Source: Hyphomicrobiales bacterium
GTDB taxonomy: Bacteria; Pseudomonadota; Alphaproteobacteria; Rhizobiales; Rhizobiaceae
Reading direction: 5' to 3'
Assembly (NCBI GenBank): GCA_900489925.1
Contig: UEHQ01000002.1
Coordinates: forward strand, 1 to 64,000
DNA length: 64,000 bases
This document shows positions 35,980 through 46,232 of the stretch, in pieces (position 1 is the stretch's first letter; each line of letters begins with the position of its first letter). The notes under the pieces were generated by a model. It searched no databases, was not told the origin of the DNA, and saw only the letters and a program-made list of their open reading frames with translations. The position numbers were made by a program, and so were the translations under genes.

Positions 35980-37455
35980 TCAGGCTCGTGCCGTTGCATT
36001 TGCCGGCAGGACGGCATTCACCACGACCGCGACGATGATGTTGGCAGCCAATGCCAGAAGCCCGATGTAGACCGTGAACGAGGTATCGCCCATCGTGACC
36101 GGCTGCAGCGGCTTCAGGCCGTTGATCCACACCAGCACGGTCCCTCCGAAGAAGCCAACGAACCAGCCGGCCAGCAGACCCGGCGCCCGGAACCAGTTGG
36201 TATAGAGGCCGAATACCAGAGCCGGGAGGGTCTGCAGGATCCAGATACCGCCGAGCAACTGCAGATCCAACGCAAACTGGGTCGGCAGGAAGATGATGAC
36301 CAGCAGCGCGCCGATCTTGACCACAAGCGACGTCATTTTCGCGACCTTGGCCTCGCCGGCATCAGTGACGGCGGGATTGACGTAGGCCTTCCAGAAATTG
36401 CGGGTGAAGAGATTGGCGGCGCCGATACTCATCACCGCCGCCGGAACCAGGGCGCCGATCGCGATGGCCGCGAAGGCAAAACCTGCAAACCAGCTGGGAA
36501 ACAGCGTCTGGAAGAGTGCGGGGACAACATCGTTGGCGCTATCGAGCTTGAGGCCGGCTGCGTGGCCCATGTAGCCCAGCAACGCCAGCAGCCCGAGCAG
36601 CAGCGTATAAGCCGGCAGCAACACCGCGTTCTTGCGGATGGTATTGCCACTGTTGGAGGCGAAGATGCCGGTCAGCGTGTGCGGGTACATGAATGCCGCC
36701 AGCGCCGACCCGAGCGCCAGCGTCGCATAGGCGACGTACTGGTTGGGAGCGAGCAGCAGGCCACCGGATCCCTTCGCCTGAAAGGCGGCGTCGGCGGATG
36801 CGAAGACATTGGCGTAGCCGCCGAGCTTGGAAGGAATGAGCGCCACGGCCGCAATCACCACGATGTAGATCATGATGTCCTTGACGAAGGCGATCAGCGC
36901 CGGCGCGCGCAGGCCGGCGGAATAGGTGTAGAGGGCCAGCACGATGAAGGCGATCGCGAGCGGAACCTCGCCATGCAACCCAAGCGCCTTCAGCGCCGCC
37001 GTCATGCCGACAAGCTGCAGCGCGATGTAGGGCATCGTGGCGATGACGCCGGTGGCGGCGACGGCAAGCTCAAGCCCGCGGGAGCGATACTGGCCGTGAA
37101 CCACATCGCCTGCCGTGACATAGCCGAAGTCCCTCGCGCGCCGCCAGAGAACCGGCATCACCATGAACACGAAGGGATAGACAACGATCGTGTAGGGCAA
37201 GGCGAAGAACCCGTATGCGCCGACAGTGTAGACCAGCGCGGGAACGGCGATGACGGTGTAGGCGGTGTAGAAATCGCCACCGACCAGAAACCAGGTGATC
37301 CAGGTGCCGAAACTGCGGCCGCCGAGACCCCATTCATCGATATGCGCCAGGGTCTCCGGCTTGCGCCAGCGAGACGCGATAAAGCCCATGACGGTCACGA
37401 GAACAAAGAAGAAAAGAAAAACAGCCAACGCGATCGGATTGAGGTCAGTCGTCAT
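35980..37455 (-). CDS. mctP: Sodium:solute symporter, monocarboxylate permease MctP type
   Basis: A 491-residue SSS-family permease with about 13 membrane helices. It has the early WGLGGRSFGTWITWFLVGGD segment, ALYTYSAGLRAPALIAFVKD and YPHTLTGIFASNSGNTIRKN. It closely matches the pattern of rhizobial MctP, which imports lactate, pyruvate and alanine; substrate is inferred from family. Its start overlaps the DUF3311 gene by 11 nt, the usual pairing for this transporter class. Confidence 0.88.
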   Translation of the reverse strand: MTTDLNPIALAVFLFFFVLVTVMGFIASRWRKPETLAHIDEWGLGGRSFGTWITWFLVGGDFYTAYTVIAVPALVYTVGAYGFFALPYTIVVYPFVFMVMPVLWRRARDFGYVTAGDVVHGQYRSRGLELAVAATGVIATMPYIALQLVGMTAALKALGLHGEVPLAIAFIVLALYTYSAGLRAPALIAFVKDIMIYIVVIAAVALIPSKLGGYANVFASADAAFQAKGSGGLLLAPNQYVAYATLALGSALAAFMYPHTLTGIFASNSGNTIRKNAVLLPAYTLLLGLLALLGYMGHAAGLKLDSANDVVPALFQTLFPSWFAGFAFAAIAIGALVPAAVMSIGAANLFTRNFWKAYVNPAVTDAGEAKVAKMTSLVVKIGALLVIIFLPTQFALDLQLLGGIWILQTLPALVFGLYTNWFRAPGLLAGWFVGFFGGTVLVWINGLKPLQPVTMGDTSFTVYIGLLALAANIIVAVVVNAVLPANATARA

Positions 37456-37642
37456 TGCGCATGCTCCTGTAGGCGATCCAGGTCAGGAGTGCGGTGACCG
37501 GCACCCAGGCGAGCTGGTACCAGTAGAAAAACGGGAAGCCGAGGAGAACAGGGTCGTGAAAATTGTAGAAGGGAACCCAGAGGAGGCCGATGTAGGGAAT
37601 GATGAGCAGCCAGCAGGCCGCCGTTGCGAACCTTTTATCCAT
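37445..37642 (-). CDS. DUF3311 small membrane protein, partner of MctP
   Basis: A 65-residue protein with two hydrophobic helices (TAACWLLIIPYIGLLWVPFY and LAWVPVTALLTWIAYRSM), a DUF3311 protein. Family members typically precede SSS permeases and probably act as an accessory subunit. It overlaps mctP by 11 nt. Confidence 0.85.
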   Translation of the reverse strand: MDKRFATAACWLLIIPYIGLLWVPFYNFHDPVLLGFPFFYWYQLAWVPVTALLTWIAYRSMRNDD

Positions 37643-37774
37643 TTCTGCTTTGCCTTTCGGAGATCGGGCGCGGCGAATCCACGTCTTATCAAATAGATGA
37701 CATATGCCTGCCGACATGCTCGGCAAGCACATGCGCCCCACGAAAGGCCACTATTTTCGAAAGTTTCTGAAACG

Positions 37775-38758
37775 TCAGGTGAAACAGATCTTGCGATCGA
37801 GCTCGCCAAGCGGCTGCACGCCGGCGAGCAGTGCCCTCGCCTCATCCTTGTCGCGGTTCATCTGCTCGACAAGCGGCTCGAGCCCGTCGAACTTCAGCTC
37901 CGGACGCAAATAGCCGAAGAAGGAGACGCCGCAGACCTGGCCATAAAGGTCACCACTGAAATCGAAGAGGAAGGTCTCGAGCAGAGGCGCGCCATTGTCG
38001 GTGACAGTCGGGCGGCGACCATAGCTGGCGACGGCATCGTGGAGCGTGTCGTCGGCGCGACGGAAGCGGACCGCATAGATGCCGGACTTCAATTCGACCT
38101 CGGCCGGCAGGCGCATGTTTGCCGTCGGGAAGCCAAGCGTGCGGCCGAGCTTTTCGCCGCCGATCACTTCCGCCTCGACGGTATAGTGATAGCCGAGCAA
38201 GGCGGCGGCCTCGCTCACCTCCCCCTCTTTCAGAAGCCCGCGAATGCGGCTCGATGAGACGACATCGGCGTTCTCGTCGCGAAAGGCATCGATCAGCGTC
38301 ACGCCGAAACCGTATTTGTGGCCCGCCTCCATGAGGAAGGCCGGTCCGCCTTCGCGGCCACGACCGAAATGAAAATCGACGCCGGTGACGACCTGCGATG
38401 CTCCGAGCCAATCCTTCAGGATCGAGTGAATGAAATCTTCAGCCGAGCGCTGGGAAAATTCGAGGTTGAACGGGTATTCGATAACCGCATTGAAGCCGAT
38501 GGCTTCGAGGATGCGAGCCCGCAACGGCGCCGGCGTGATGCGGAAGACCGGCGTCGCCGGCCTGAACACGGTGCGCGGATGCGGCTCGAAGGTCAGGACC
38601 AGCGCCGGCACACCGCGTTCGCGGGCTATTTCCAGCGCCTGGTTGAGCACCGACTGGTGGCCACGGTGAACGCCATCGAAGTTGCCGATCGCAATCACGC
38701 CGCCGCGCAGATGGGCCGGCAGGGGATCACGGGTTTCGTTGCGGTGAAAGACGGTCAT
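37775..38758 (-). CDS. ribF: Bifunctional riboflavin kinase/FAD synthetase
   Basis: A 327-residue enzyme making FMN and FAD from riboflavin. The N-terminal nucleotidyltransferase half shows GGVIAIGNFDGVHRGHQSVL and LTFEPHPRTVF; the C-terminal kinase half shows GRTLGFPTANMRLP and TLHDAVASYGRRPTV. It is followed upstream (27 bp) by a HAD-IIA gene on the same strand. No FMN riboswitch is visible. Confidence 0.95.
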   Translation of the reverse strand: MTVFHRNETRDPLPAHLRGGVIAIGNFDGVHRGHQSVLNQALEIARERGVPALVLTFEPHPRTVFRPATPVFRITPAPLRARILEAIGFNAVIEYPFNLEFSQRSAEDFIHSILKDWLGASQVVTGVDFHFGRGREGGPAFLMEAGHKYGFGVTLIDAFRDENADVVSSSRIRGLLKEGEVSEAAALLGYHYTVEAEVIGGEKLGRTLGFPTANMRLPAEVELKSGIYAVRFRRADDTLHDAVASYGRRPTVTDNGAPLLETFLFDFSGDLYGQVCGVSFFGYLRPELKFDGLEPLVEQMNRDKDEARALLAGVQPLGELDRKICFT

Positions 38759-38785
38759 CGGCTGGCTTTTCCATGCGGGGCGGCT

Positions 38786-39634
38786 TCAGGCAAGGCGCGG
38801 CATCCACCACTTCGGCGTGGCCTTTTCCCGCTCCAGATAGGCCGTGAGGATCGCCTCGTCGGTCTCGCCGTTGAGCGTGTATTCCTTCGCGTGGATACCG
38901 CCGCTGATATAGAGGAGGTCGAGGCCGTAATCGAGAGCGCCGCGAACGTCGGTCGGCATGCCGTCGCCGATCGCCAGGACCCGGTCGAGCGGAAAGTCGC
39001 CATGAGCCTCGCGGGCGACCGAGAGTACGGCATCATAGATCGGCTTGTGCGGCTTGCCGGCAATGCGGGTCTCGCCGCCGAGTTGGTTGTAATAGGCAGC
39101 CATCGCGCCGGCGCAGGGAATGATCCGGTGTCCGCGCTCGACGACAAGATCCGGGTTTGCGCAGATCATCGGGACATTGCGCGCCTGAAACGCCTTCAGC
39201 ATTTCGGTATAGTCTTCCGGCTTTTCCGTCTCGTCGTTGAAGAAGCCGGTGCAGACCACCGAGTCGGCATCCCTGGCTTCGACGCGCTCGACGCCAAGCC
39301 CTTCGATAATCGCAACGTCTCGCTCCGGCCCCAGAAGGAAGACCTTCTTCGGGCCTTCGGCGATGAGGCCGCGGGTTACGTCACCCGACGTGACGATCCG
39401 GTCGTAAGCGGCGTCCTGAATGCCGATGTGGCGAAGCTGATCGACAACCTGCGGCGCGATGCGCGGAGAGTTGGTGATAAGCACCACCGTCAAGCCGGTG
39501 GCGCGGGCAGCCTCAAGCGCGGCAGCGGCTTTCGGGAAAGGATCGATGCCATTGTGCAGGACACCCCAGACATCGCAGAACACCGCGTCGTACCGGCTGG
39601 TGATTTCCGCAAAGTTTTCGATCCGCTTGGCCAT
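38786..39634 (-). CDS. HAD-IIA family hydrolase (TIGR01459-like)
   Basis: A 282-residue HAD-IIA phosphatase. Motif I is DAVFCDVWGVLHNG, motif II is VVLITNSPR, followed by the large IIA cap and then GKPHKPIYDAVLSVA and AIGDGMPTDVRGALDYG. The substrate is unknown (sugar or nucleotide phosphates in relatives). It is encoded just ahead of ribF, suggesting co-expression. Confidence 0.88.
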   Translation of the reverse strand: MAKRIENFAEITSRYDAVFCDVWGVLHNGIDPFPKAAAALEAARATGLTVVLITNSPRIAPQVVDQLRHIGIQDAAYDRIVTSGDVTRGLIAEGPKKVFLLGPERDVAIIEGLGVERVEARDADSVVCTGFFNDETEKPEDYTEMLKAFQARNVPMICANPDLVVERGHRIIPCAGAMAAYYNQLGGETRIAGKPHKPIYDAVLSVAREAHGDFPLDRVLAIGDGMPTDVRGALDYGLDLLYISGGIHAKEYTLNGETDEAILTAYLEREKATPKWWMPRLA

Positions 39635-39734
39635 TCCGATTTCCTGCGTTGCATTCAGTTCCCGGTGACATCGCAAAGGCCTGCCGGGATGGCAAGGCAT
39701 TTCGAGCGCGGTGGGCGCAAAAAGTCCTTTCCGC

Positions 39735-41150
39735 TCACTTGAAGAAAGTCTCCGCGCCAGTGATCAGCAGGCCGGCCACAGCGGAAAATGCGAGGATCTT
39801 GACCATGCCGGCCTTGAAGCGAAAGAGCAGCAAAGCGGCGATCGCAAAGAGCGCGAGAGCCGCGACATCGAGGCTGCGCCAATCGGGCCAGGCGAGGCTC
39901 ACCAGGGGCAGGCCCGTACCTCTCGACAGCAGCGCGATGCGGCCGACTTCGGCAAACAGGACATGAAGGCCGAACCAGAGCGCGAGATTGAGGATGACAC
40001 CGACGACGGCGGCCGTGATCGCCGACAAGGACGCCGACAGCGCCGCGTTGTTGCGCAGCTTTTCGATGTAGGGCGCGCCGGCGAAGATCCAGATGAAGCT
40101 TGGAACGAAGGTCGCCCATGCGGCCAGGAAGGCGCCGAAGACCCCGCCCAGCAGCGGCGCCATGGCGATTGGGTTGCGGAAGCCGGCGAGGAAGCCGACG
40201 AAACAGAGGACCAGCACAAGTGGCCCCGGCGTCGTTTCCGCCAGTGCCAGACCATCCAGCATCTCGCCGGGCTTCAGCCAGGCGTAATGTCCGACAGCAA
40301 CCTGCGCCACATAGGAGAGCACCGCATAGGCGCCGCCGAACGTGATGACCGCCATCTTCGAGAAGAAGATGAAGACCGCGCCGAACACGTTGGTCTCGCC
40401 GCTCAGGGTCTCCGCGATCAGATCCGTCGGAGCATCCAGCGCCCGAACGAGGAGCAGCGGCGACTGCCAGATCAGAATCCAGAAGACGAGAACGAGAAGG
40501 GGCCTGGCGATCGCGTGCGTCGTCAGCCTGCCGCGCTCCGGCCGCTCGGATGGCTGCGGCGCGGCAGGCGCATCGACCGACCGCTGCCCGTATCGCTGCA
40601 TCAGGAAACCGGCGGCTCCGGCAAGGATAACGACAACAGGGAACGGCAAATTCAGGAGAAAGAGCGCGAGGAATGACGCGGCAGCGACCCAGTAGTGAAA
40701 GCGGCCCTTCAGCGCCCTGCGCGCCAGCCGCAGAAGCGCTTCGACCACAATCGCCAGCACTGCAGCCTTCAGGCCGAAGAACACCGCCGACAACCATGCC
40801 GCATCCTGGAACAGCACGTAGAGGCTGGAGAGCGCGACGATGACAACGAAACCGGGGAGGATGAAGAGCAGACCGGCGACCAAGCCACCGCGAACGCCAT
40901 GCATGAGCCAGCCGATATAGGTCGCCAGCTGCTGCGCCTCCGGCCCCGGCAGCAACATGCAATAACTCAGGGCATGCAGGAAACGCTCTTCCGAGATCCA
41001 GCGCTTCTCGTCGACAAGGGTCTTGTGCATGAGCGCTATCTGGCCGGCCGGACCGCCGAAGCTCAGACAGCCGATCTTTGCCCAAACGCGCGTGGCCTCC
41101 CGAAACGAAGGAACCGCCACGACTTCATCTGCCGCAATGACTTTATTCAC
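39735..41150 (-). CDS. chrA: Chromate efflux transporter (ChrA family, two-domain form)
   Basis: A ~471-residue CHR-family transporter made of two homologous halves. The N-terminal half has WAKIGCLSFGGPAGQIALMH and LLPGPEAQQLATYIGWLMHG; the C-terminal half has FGGAYAVLSYVAQ and LAETTPGPLVLVLCFVGFLA. A central cytosolic linker (about residues 200-225) separates them. It probably exports chromate. I use the GTG at 41150, which has GAGGGG 8 nt upstream; an ATG at 41174 is an alternative. Confidence 0.88.
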   Translation of the reverse strand: MNKVIAADEVVAVPSFREATRVWAKIGCLSFGGPAGQIALMHKTLVDEKRWISEERFLHALSYCMLLPGPEAQQLATYIGWLMHGVRGGLVAGLLFILPGFVVIVALSSLYVLFQDAAWLSAVFFGLKAAVLAIVVEALLRLARRALKGRFHYWVAAASFLALFLLNLPFPVVVILAGAAGFLMQRYGQRSVDAPAAPQPSERPERGRLTTHAIARPLLVLVFWILIWQSPLLLVRALDAPTDLIAETLSGETNVFGAVFIFFSKMAVITFGGAYAVLSYVAQVAVGHYAWLKPGEMLDGLALAETTPGPLVLVLCFVGFLAGFRNPIAMAPLLGGVFGAFLAAWATFVPSFIWIFAGAPYIEKLRNNAALSASLSAITAAVVGVILNLALWFGLHVLFAEVGRIALLSRGTGLPLVSLAWPDWRSLDVAALALFAIAALLLFRFKAGMVKILAFSAVAGLLITGAETFFK

Positions 41151-41520
41151 GCTGCCTGCCCCTCGCCCCGACATGCGAGGCCAATTGCGCCTTTCCGGCC
41201 TTAAACTGCTCCGTATCATTGGCACCGATGTGCGACAATCCCAACACGATGCGGCCGGTGCAATGCGCTGTCGGCCGAAGATCGCCATCGTGGGCTTCCT
41301 ATTCGCGCCGGTCCCAAGCGTCAGAGACCCGCGCGTTCATGTGGCAAGGTTAACGCCCGAGGGCGAGCGATAAGAATTTGTTTGTCAAAGATTATCAGAG
41401 AAGTGGAATGATTTTGGCAGGCGGGGCGTTTTTGCCATCAAAACGATACAAAGACCCCCTAGGGAAAAATCGTCACCCTCATCCTTGACTCCCCAACAGG
41501 CCAACCCTAAATGCAGGCCG
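41151..41520. other. Divergent region between chrA and groES
   Basis: These 370 bp hold the 5' side of chrA and the groESL promoter at the right edge. The left part may encode a few extra N-terminal ChrA codons. No other gene is supported. Confidence 0.4.
41485..41513 (+). promoter_or_regulatory. groESL promoter
   Basis: TTGACT (41485-41490) and TAAATG (41508-41513) are 17 nt apart and lie immediately before the CIRCE operator. The CTTGAC -35 also suits the heat-shock factor RpoH of alphaproteobacteria. Confidence 0.6.
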
Positions 41521-41547
41521 CTAGCACTCATAACAAGAGAGTGCTAA
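41521..41547. promoter_or_regulatory. CIRCE operator (HrcA binding site)
   Basis: CTAGCACTC-N9-GAGTGCTAA matches the CIRCE consensus with one substitution in the left arm. It predicts repression of groESL by HrcA and release on heat shock. No hrcA gene is in the window. Confidence 0.95.
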
Positions 41548-41558
41548 CACCCATCCGT

Positions 41559-41578
41559 GCAGGCCGCTTTCGGCCTGC
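41559..41578 (+). other. Hairpin in the groES 5' leader
   Basis: A perfect 8-bp GC-rich stem (41559-41566 with 41571-41578) with a CTTT loop sits between CIRCE and the groES ribosome site. Its left arm repeats the sequence TGCAGGCCG found at 41512-41520. Confidence 0.6.
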
Positions 41579-41606
41579 GAGTGTCATTTGATCGAGGGAT
41601 TAGACA

Positions 41607-41903
41607 ATGGCAAGCACCAACTTCCGCCCCCTTCACGATCGCGTCGTTGTTCGCCGCGTTGAGTCCGAAGAAAAGACCAAGGGCGGCATCATCATTCCTG
41701 ACACCGCCAAGGAAAAGCCGCAGGAAGGCGAAATCGTCGCCGTCGGTTCCGGCGCTCGTGACGATTCCGGCAAGGTCGTTGCTCTCGACGTCAAGGCTGG
41801 CGATCGTGTTCTGTTCGGCAAGTGGTCGGGCACCGAAGTCAAGATCAACGGCGAAGACCTTCTGATCATGAAGGAAGCCGACATCATGGGCATCATCGGC
41901 TGA
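41607..41903 (+). CDS. groES: Co-chaperonin GroES
   Basis: A 98-residue 10-kDa chaperonin cap that closes the GroEL chamber. [15 protein letters not shown], the mobile loop [20 protein letters not shown] and the C-terminal [15 protein letters not shown] are canonical. GAGGGA lies 8 nt ahead of the ATG. It is followed by groEL after 57 nt under one CIRCE-controlled promoter. Confidence 0.98.
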   Translation: MASTNFRPLHDRVVVRRVESEEKTKGGIIIPDTAKEKPQEGEIVAVGSGARDDSGKVVALDVKAGDRVLFGKWSGTEVKINGEDLLIMKEADIMGIIG

Positions 41904-41936
41904 TCAGCCGGTTTCCCATCAATCGTAATTCGCTGA

Positions 41937-43601
<1,665 letters not shown>

Positions 43602-43644
43602 TAGGCGAAAGCCTGCACATCTGAGCCAACCGGTTCAGTTCAGG

Positions 43645-43672
43645 AAGGGCGGCCCTCGGGTCGCCCTTTTTG
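43645..43672 (+). terminator. Rho-independent terminator of groESL
   Basis: AAGGGCG (43645-43651) pairs with CGCCCTT (43662-43668), with an inner CCC/GGG extension, followed by a run of T. It lies 44 nt after the groEL stop. Confidence 0.9.
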
Positions 43673-44200
43673 TTGTGATTCGCCCATGCAATGCTGAAAC
43701 GTTTAATCGCCGGAGAAGGCGCAAAGGCCCCTGGCGAGGCTTTCCCCAGGCTTGCCACGCTATCGCCTTTTTCAACTCTGGATTTTCGTTCGCGATACGC
43801 GTCTTCCGCACAATTATGCGTTCAACAGCCGAGTGAAAGCGTTTTCATTCAATCATTTTTCGGTTTTTTAGCAGTTTTAGCGCAAATTTTTGCTCCAGCC
43901 TGCGGAATGTCTGTCCTTGCAGGAAAGGCTCTGTGCGTAAAAAGTGATTGATGTTCGCGTAAAAATTTCTATAAATCCGGCCTGCGCTCGATCTGATGAT
44001 GAACAGCCGCTCGACCCCATAAAGGGCGGCTAGGATCATCTTGGCGCCGAGACTGTCTTTGAGACGCCACTTATAAGACACGTATCTAAAGTTGTGTAAG
44101 ACTCGGAGATATGGACGCGGTTCCCCTCAAGAAGAACCCGGCGTCGCAGCCCCATATCCCGATCGCCCGAGCATGAGGCACGGCGCGGCATGAGCCTGTT
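43673..44200 (+). other. 528-bp AT-rich intergenic region and long leader before the PAS-like gene
   Basis: The part from 43840 to 43990 is clearly more AT-rich than its surroundings. A promoter-like pair TTGATG (43948-43953) and TATAAA (43970-43975), spaced 16 nt, would give a leader of about 220 nt. That leader contains several short stems, such as 43999-44004 region with 44026-44031 and GGTTC/GAACC near 44112-44131. No protein gene is supported. Confidence 0.4.
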
Positions 44201-44698
44201 ATGTTTGCCGGGCGTGTGGCGGGGGAAGCCACACCCAAACTGGGGAACGAATTGTTTAAGATCGCGAAAACCAACGTCGCCGCACCGCTCATGCCGGGAT
44301 CGCTGGATAACGATAATCACGAACACGATCTTCTGGCGCAATACTCCATTTCGGAGACCTGGGTCGGAGACTTTTCCAGCGGCGTGATCCGCTTGAAGGA
44401 ACGAAGTGCCAAGCTTCACGGCCTGATAGCGCCGGAATGCGGCCTTCTGAGCCTTATGCGGTGCTACGACGCCAACGACCACCACCGTATCCTGGAGATA
44501 TTCGAACAGGCGGCGACACGCTCCTCGTCCTTCTGTTTCTCCACGACCATCATCATGCCGAATGGATACCGTCAGCCGCTCTTCTGCATGGGAGAGTCGA
44601 ATGGCTACGAGGAAGCCTACAGCGGCAGCATGCTGGGCGTTTTCATCTTTCCTCGCTTCAAGACCAATACCGACGAGCCGGTTGTCCGCCGCCAGTAA
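44201..44698 (+). CDS. Solitary PAS-fold (PAS_3-like) protein
   Basis: A 165-residue protein. From about residue 50 it follows the PAS_3 pattern: SISETWVGDFSSGVIRLKER, SAKLHGLIAPECGLLSLMRC, ANDHHRILEIFEQAA (the 'HPDDR' position), FSTTIIMPNGYRQPLFCMGE and SMLGVFIFPRF. No kinase, GGDEF or HTH domain follows; the protein simply ends. It could bind a small ligand or another protein. The first 45 residues are of unclear nature and the start is uncertain, with no strong ribosome site. A bidirectional terminator follows it. Confidence 0.6.
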   Translation: MFAGRVAGEATPKLGNELFKIAKTNVAAPLMPGSLDNDNHEHDLLAQYSISETWVGDFSSGVIRLKERSAKLHGLIAPECGLLSLMRCYDANDHHRILEIFEQAATRSSSFCFSTTIIMPNGYRQPLFCMGESNGYEEAYSGSMLGVFIFPRFKTNTDEPVVRRQ

Positions 44699-44719
44699 GG
44701 GTCATTAAACCGCGAACTA

Positions 44720-44749
44720 AAAAGCCGGCCCCGCGAGGGACCGGCTTTT
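44720..44749. terminator. Bidirectional terminator between the PAS-like gene and the GST gene
   Basis: AAAAGCCGG (44720-44728) pairs with CCGGCTTTT (44741-44749), extended by CCC/GGG inside. T-runs occur on both strands, serving both convergent genes. Confidence 0.85.
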
Positions 44750-44769
44750 CTGGTTTGAGTGCGCGAACT

Positions 44770-45477
44770 TCAAGGGCGCGGCGGTATGTTCAGTCCCTTC
44801 TCGCTGGCAGGACGTGCGATGCAGCGCTCCAGCCATGCCATCGTCGCGGGGAAACTGGCGTAGTCGAGAACCTCCCGGCCTCCATAGAAGATATCCGCGC
44901 CACGAAGCCACGGGAAAGTCGCGATATCAGCGATGGTGTAGCTGTCGCCCATGATCCATTGGCGACCCTGCAACCTTTCTTCCAGCACCGACAGAAGGCG
45001 CTTGGATTCATCGCGATAACGCTCCATCGGGTAGGAATTGTTGGCTACCTTATCGGCCGCGAACTTGTAGAAATGACCGAACTGGCCGAACATCGGGCCG
45101 ATGCCCGCCATCTGGAAAAAGACCCACTGGATGGTTTCGTAGCGGCCCGCCGCATCGGCAGGAATGAGCTTGCCGGTCTTCTCCGCGAGATAAAGCAGAA
45201 TTGCACCGGACTCGAAAAGGCCGATCGGCTTTCCATCCGGACCATTGGGATCGATGATCGCTGGAATGCGGCCGTTCGGATTGAGCGATACGAATTCGGG
45301 GGATTTCTGGTCGTTCGTCCCGAAGGAAATCAGATGTGCTTCATAGGGCAGCGCGAGTTCTTCGAGAGCGATCGAGATCTTCACGCCATTCGGCGTCGGC
45401 AGCGAATAGAGTTGAATGATATCGGGATTTTTTGCCGGCCAACGCGTCGTAATGGGAAAAGCAGAAAGGTCTGTCAT
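44770..45477 (-). CDS. Glutathione S-transferase family protein (YfcG/Ure2-like)
   Basis: A 235-residue GST. The thioredoxin-fold N-terminus has IIQLYSLPTPNGVKISIALE, NPNGRIPAIIDPNG and LFESGAILLYLAEKTGKLIP; the helical C-terminal domain has QWIMGDSYTIADIATFPWLRG. It resembles YfcG-type disulfide-bond oxidoreductases. GGAGAC precedes the ATG. It is divergent from the DoxX gene. Confidence 0.9.
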   Translation of the reverse strand: MTDLSAFPITTRWPAKNPDIIQLYSLPTPNGVKISIALEELALPYEAHLISFGTNDQKSPEFVSLNPNGRIPAIIDPNGPDGKPIGLFESGAILLYLAEKTGKLIPADAAGRYETIQWVFFQMAGIGPMFGQFGHFYKFAADKVANNSYPMERYRDESKRLLSVLEERLQGRQWIMGDSYTIADIATFPWLRGADIFYGGREVLDYASFPATMAWLERCIARPASEKGLNIPPRP

Positions 45478-45553
45478 TATCAGTCTCCATGTTCGGGAGC
45501 GAACATAGAAGACTGTTACGGACCGTGACAAGCCACGGATACGACCCTTGATC

Positions 45554-45570
45554 GTTCAATATTATAGAAC
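45554..45570. promoter_or_regulatory. Inverted repeat in the GST/DoxX divergent promoter region
   Basis: GTTC-N9-GAAC (45554-45557 and 45567-45570) with an AT-only centre. It also contains a T-N11-A arrangement like LysR sites. The regulator is unknown and not encoded nearby. Confidence 0.35.
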
Positions 45571-45687
45571 AAAGCGTCCCCTTCCGTCTATCTTTTCACG
45601 ACAGCAAAAAAAGGCGACAACGTGTCATCCGAGATCAACAACGTGCCGGGGCACAGGATCTCAGCTCATTCAACCGGAGACAGTTCC

Positions 45688-46134
45688 ATGTCGAATACCC
45701 AGAACACCGTCATTCTCGTCGCACGCATCCTGCTCTCGTTCATGTTCATCTATTCCGGCTTCGGCAAGCTCACCGATCCGTCCGGCACTGCCGGCATGAT
45801 CACCGGCGCCGGCCTGCCTGCTGCAACCGCGCTTGCCTATCTCGCTGGCGCATTCGAACTCGTCACCGGTATTGCCGTTCTCGTCGGCTTCCAGACGAAG
45901 ATCGTCGGCTGGGCACTGGCTCTCTTCTGCGCATTCACCGGCCTCGTCTTCCACTCTGGGACCGTTGCCGTTCCCGGCTGGCCGGATGCAGCCCTTGGCT
46001 GGATCAACGCACTGAACGGCATCATGCTGATGAAGAACTTCACGCTGGCGGGCGCTTACATCCTGCTCGCCACCTTCGGCCCAGGCCTCTACTCGATCGA
46101 CGCCCGCCGCGGTGCCGTCACGGCAGCCGCCTAA
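45688..46134 (+). CDS. DoxX family membrane protein
   Basis: A 148-residue protein with four membrane helices: VILVARILLSFMFIYSGFGK, ATALAYLAGAFELVTGIAVL, WALALFCAFTGLVFHSG and MLMKNFTLAGAYILLATFGP. This is the DoxX fold. Relatives have been linked to redox or thiol stress. CGGAGA precedes the ATG at 45688. It is the only gene on its transcript, which ends in a strong terminator. Confidence 0.9.
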   Translation: MSNTQNTVILVARILLSFMFIYSGFGKLTDPSGTAGMITGAGLPAATALAYLAGAFELVTGIAVLVGFQTKIVGWALALFCAFTGLVFHSGTVAVPGWPDAALGWINALNGIMLMKNFTLAGAYILLATFGPGLYSIDARRGAVTAAA

Positions 46135-46164
46135 GCGAATATCGCATTCTCCCAAGCATGCTCC

Positions 46165-46192
46165 ACCCGCTGTCGCAAGACAGCGGGTTTTT
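46165..46192 (+). terminator. Rho-independent terminator of the DoxX gene
   Basis: A perfect 10-bp stem (46165-46174 with 46179-46188) closed by a GCAA tetraloop and followed by five T residues, 30 nt after the stop codon. Confidence 0.92.
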
Positions 46193-46232
46193 CGTTTGCT
46201 CGCTGAAGAAAAGTGCTGCGCGCCGGGAGCGG

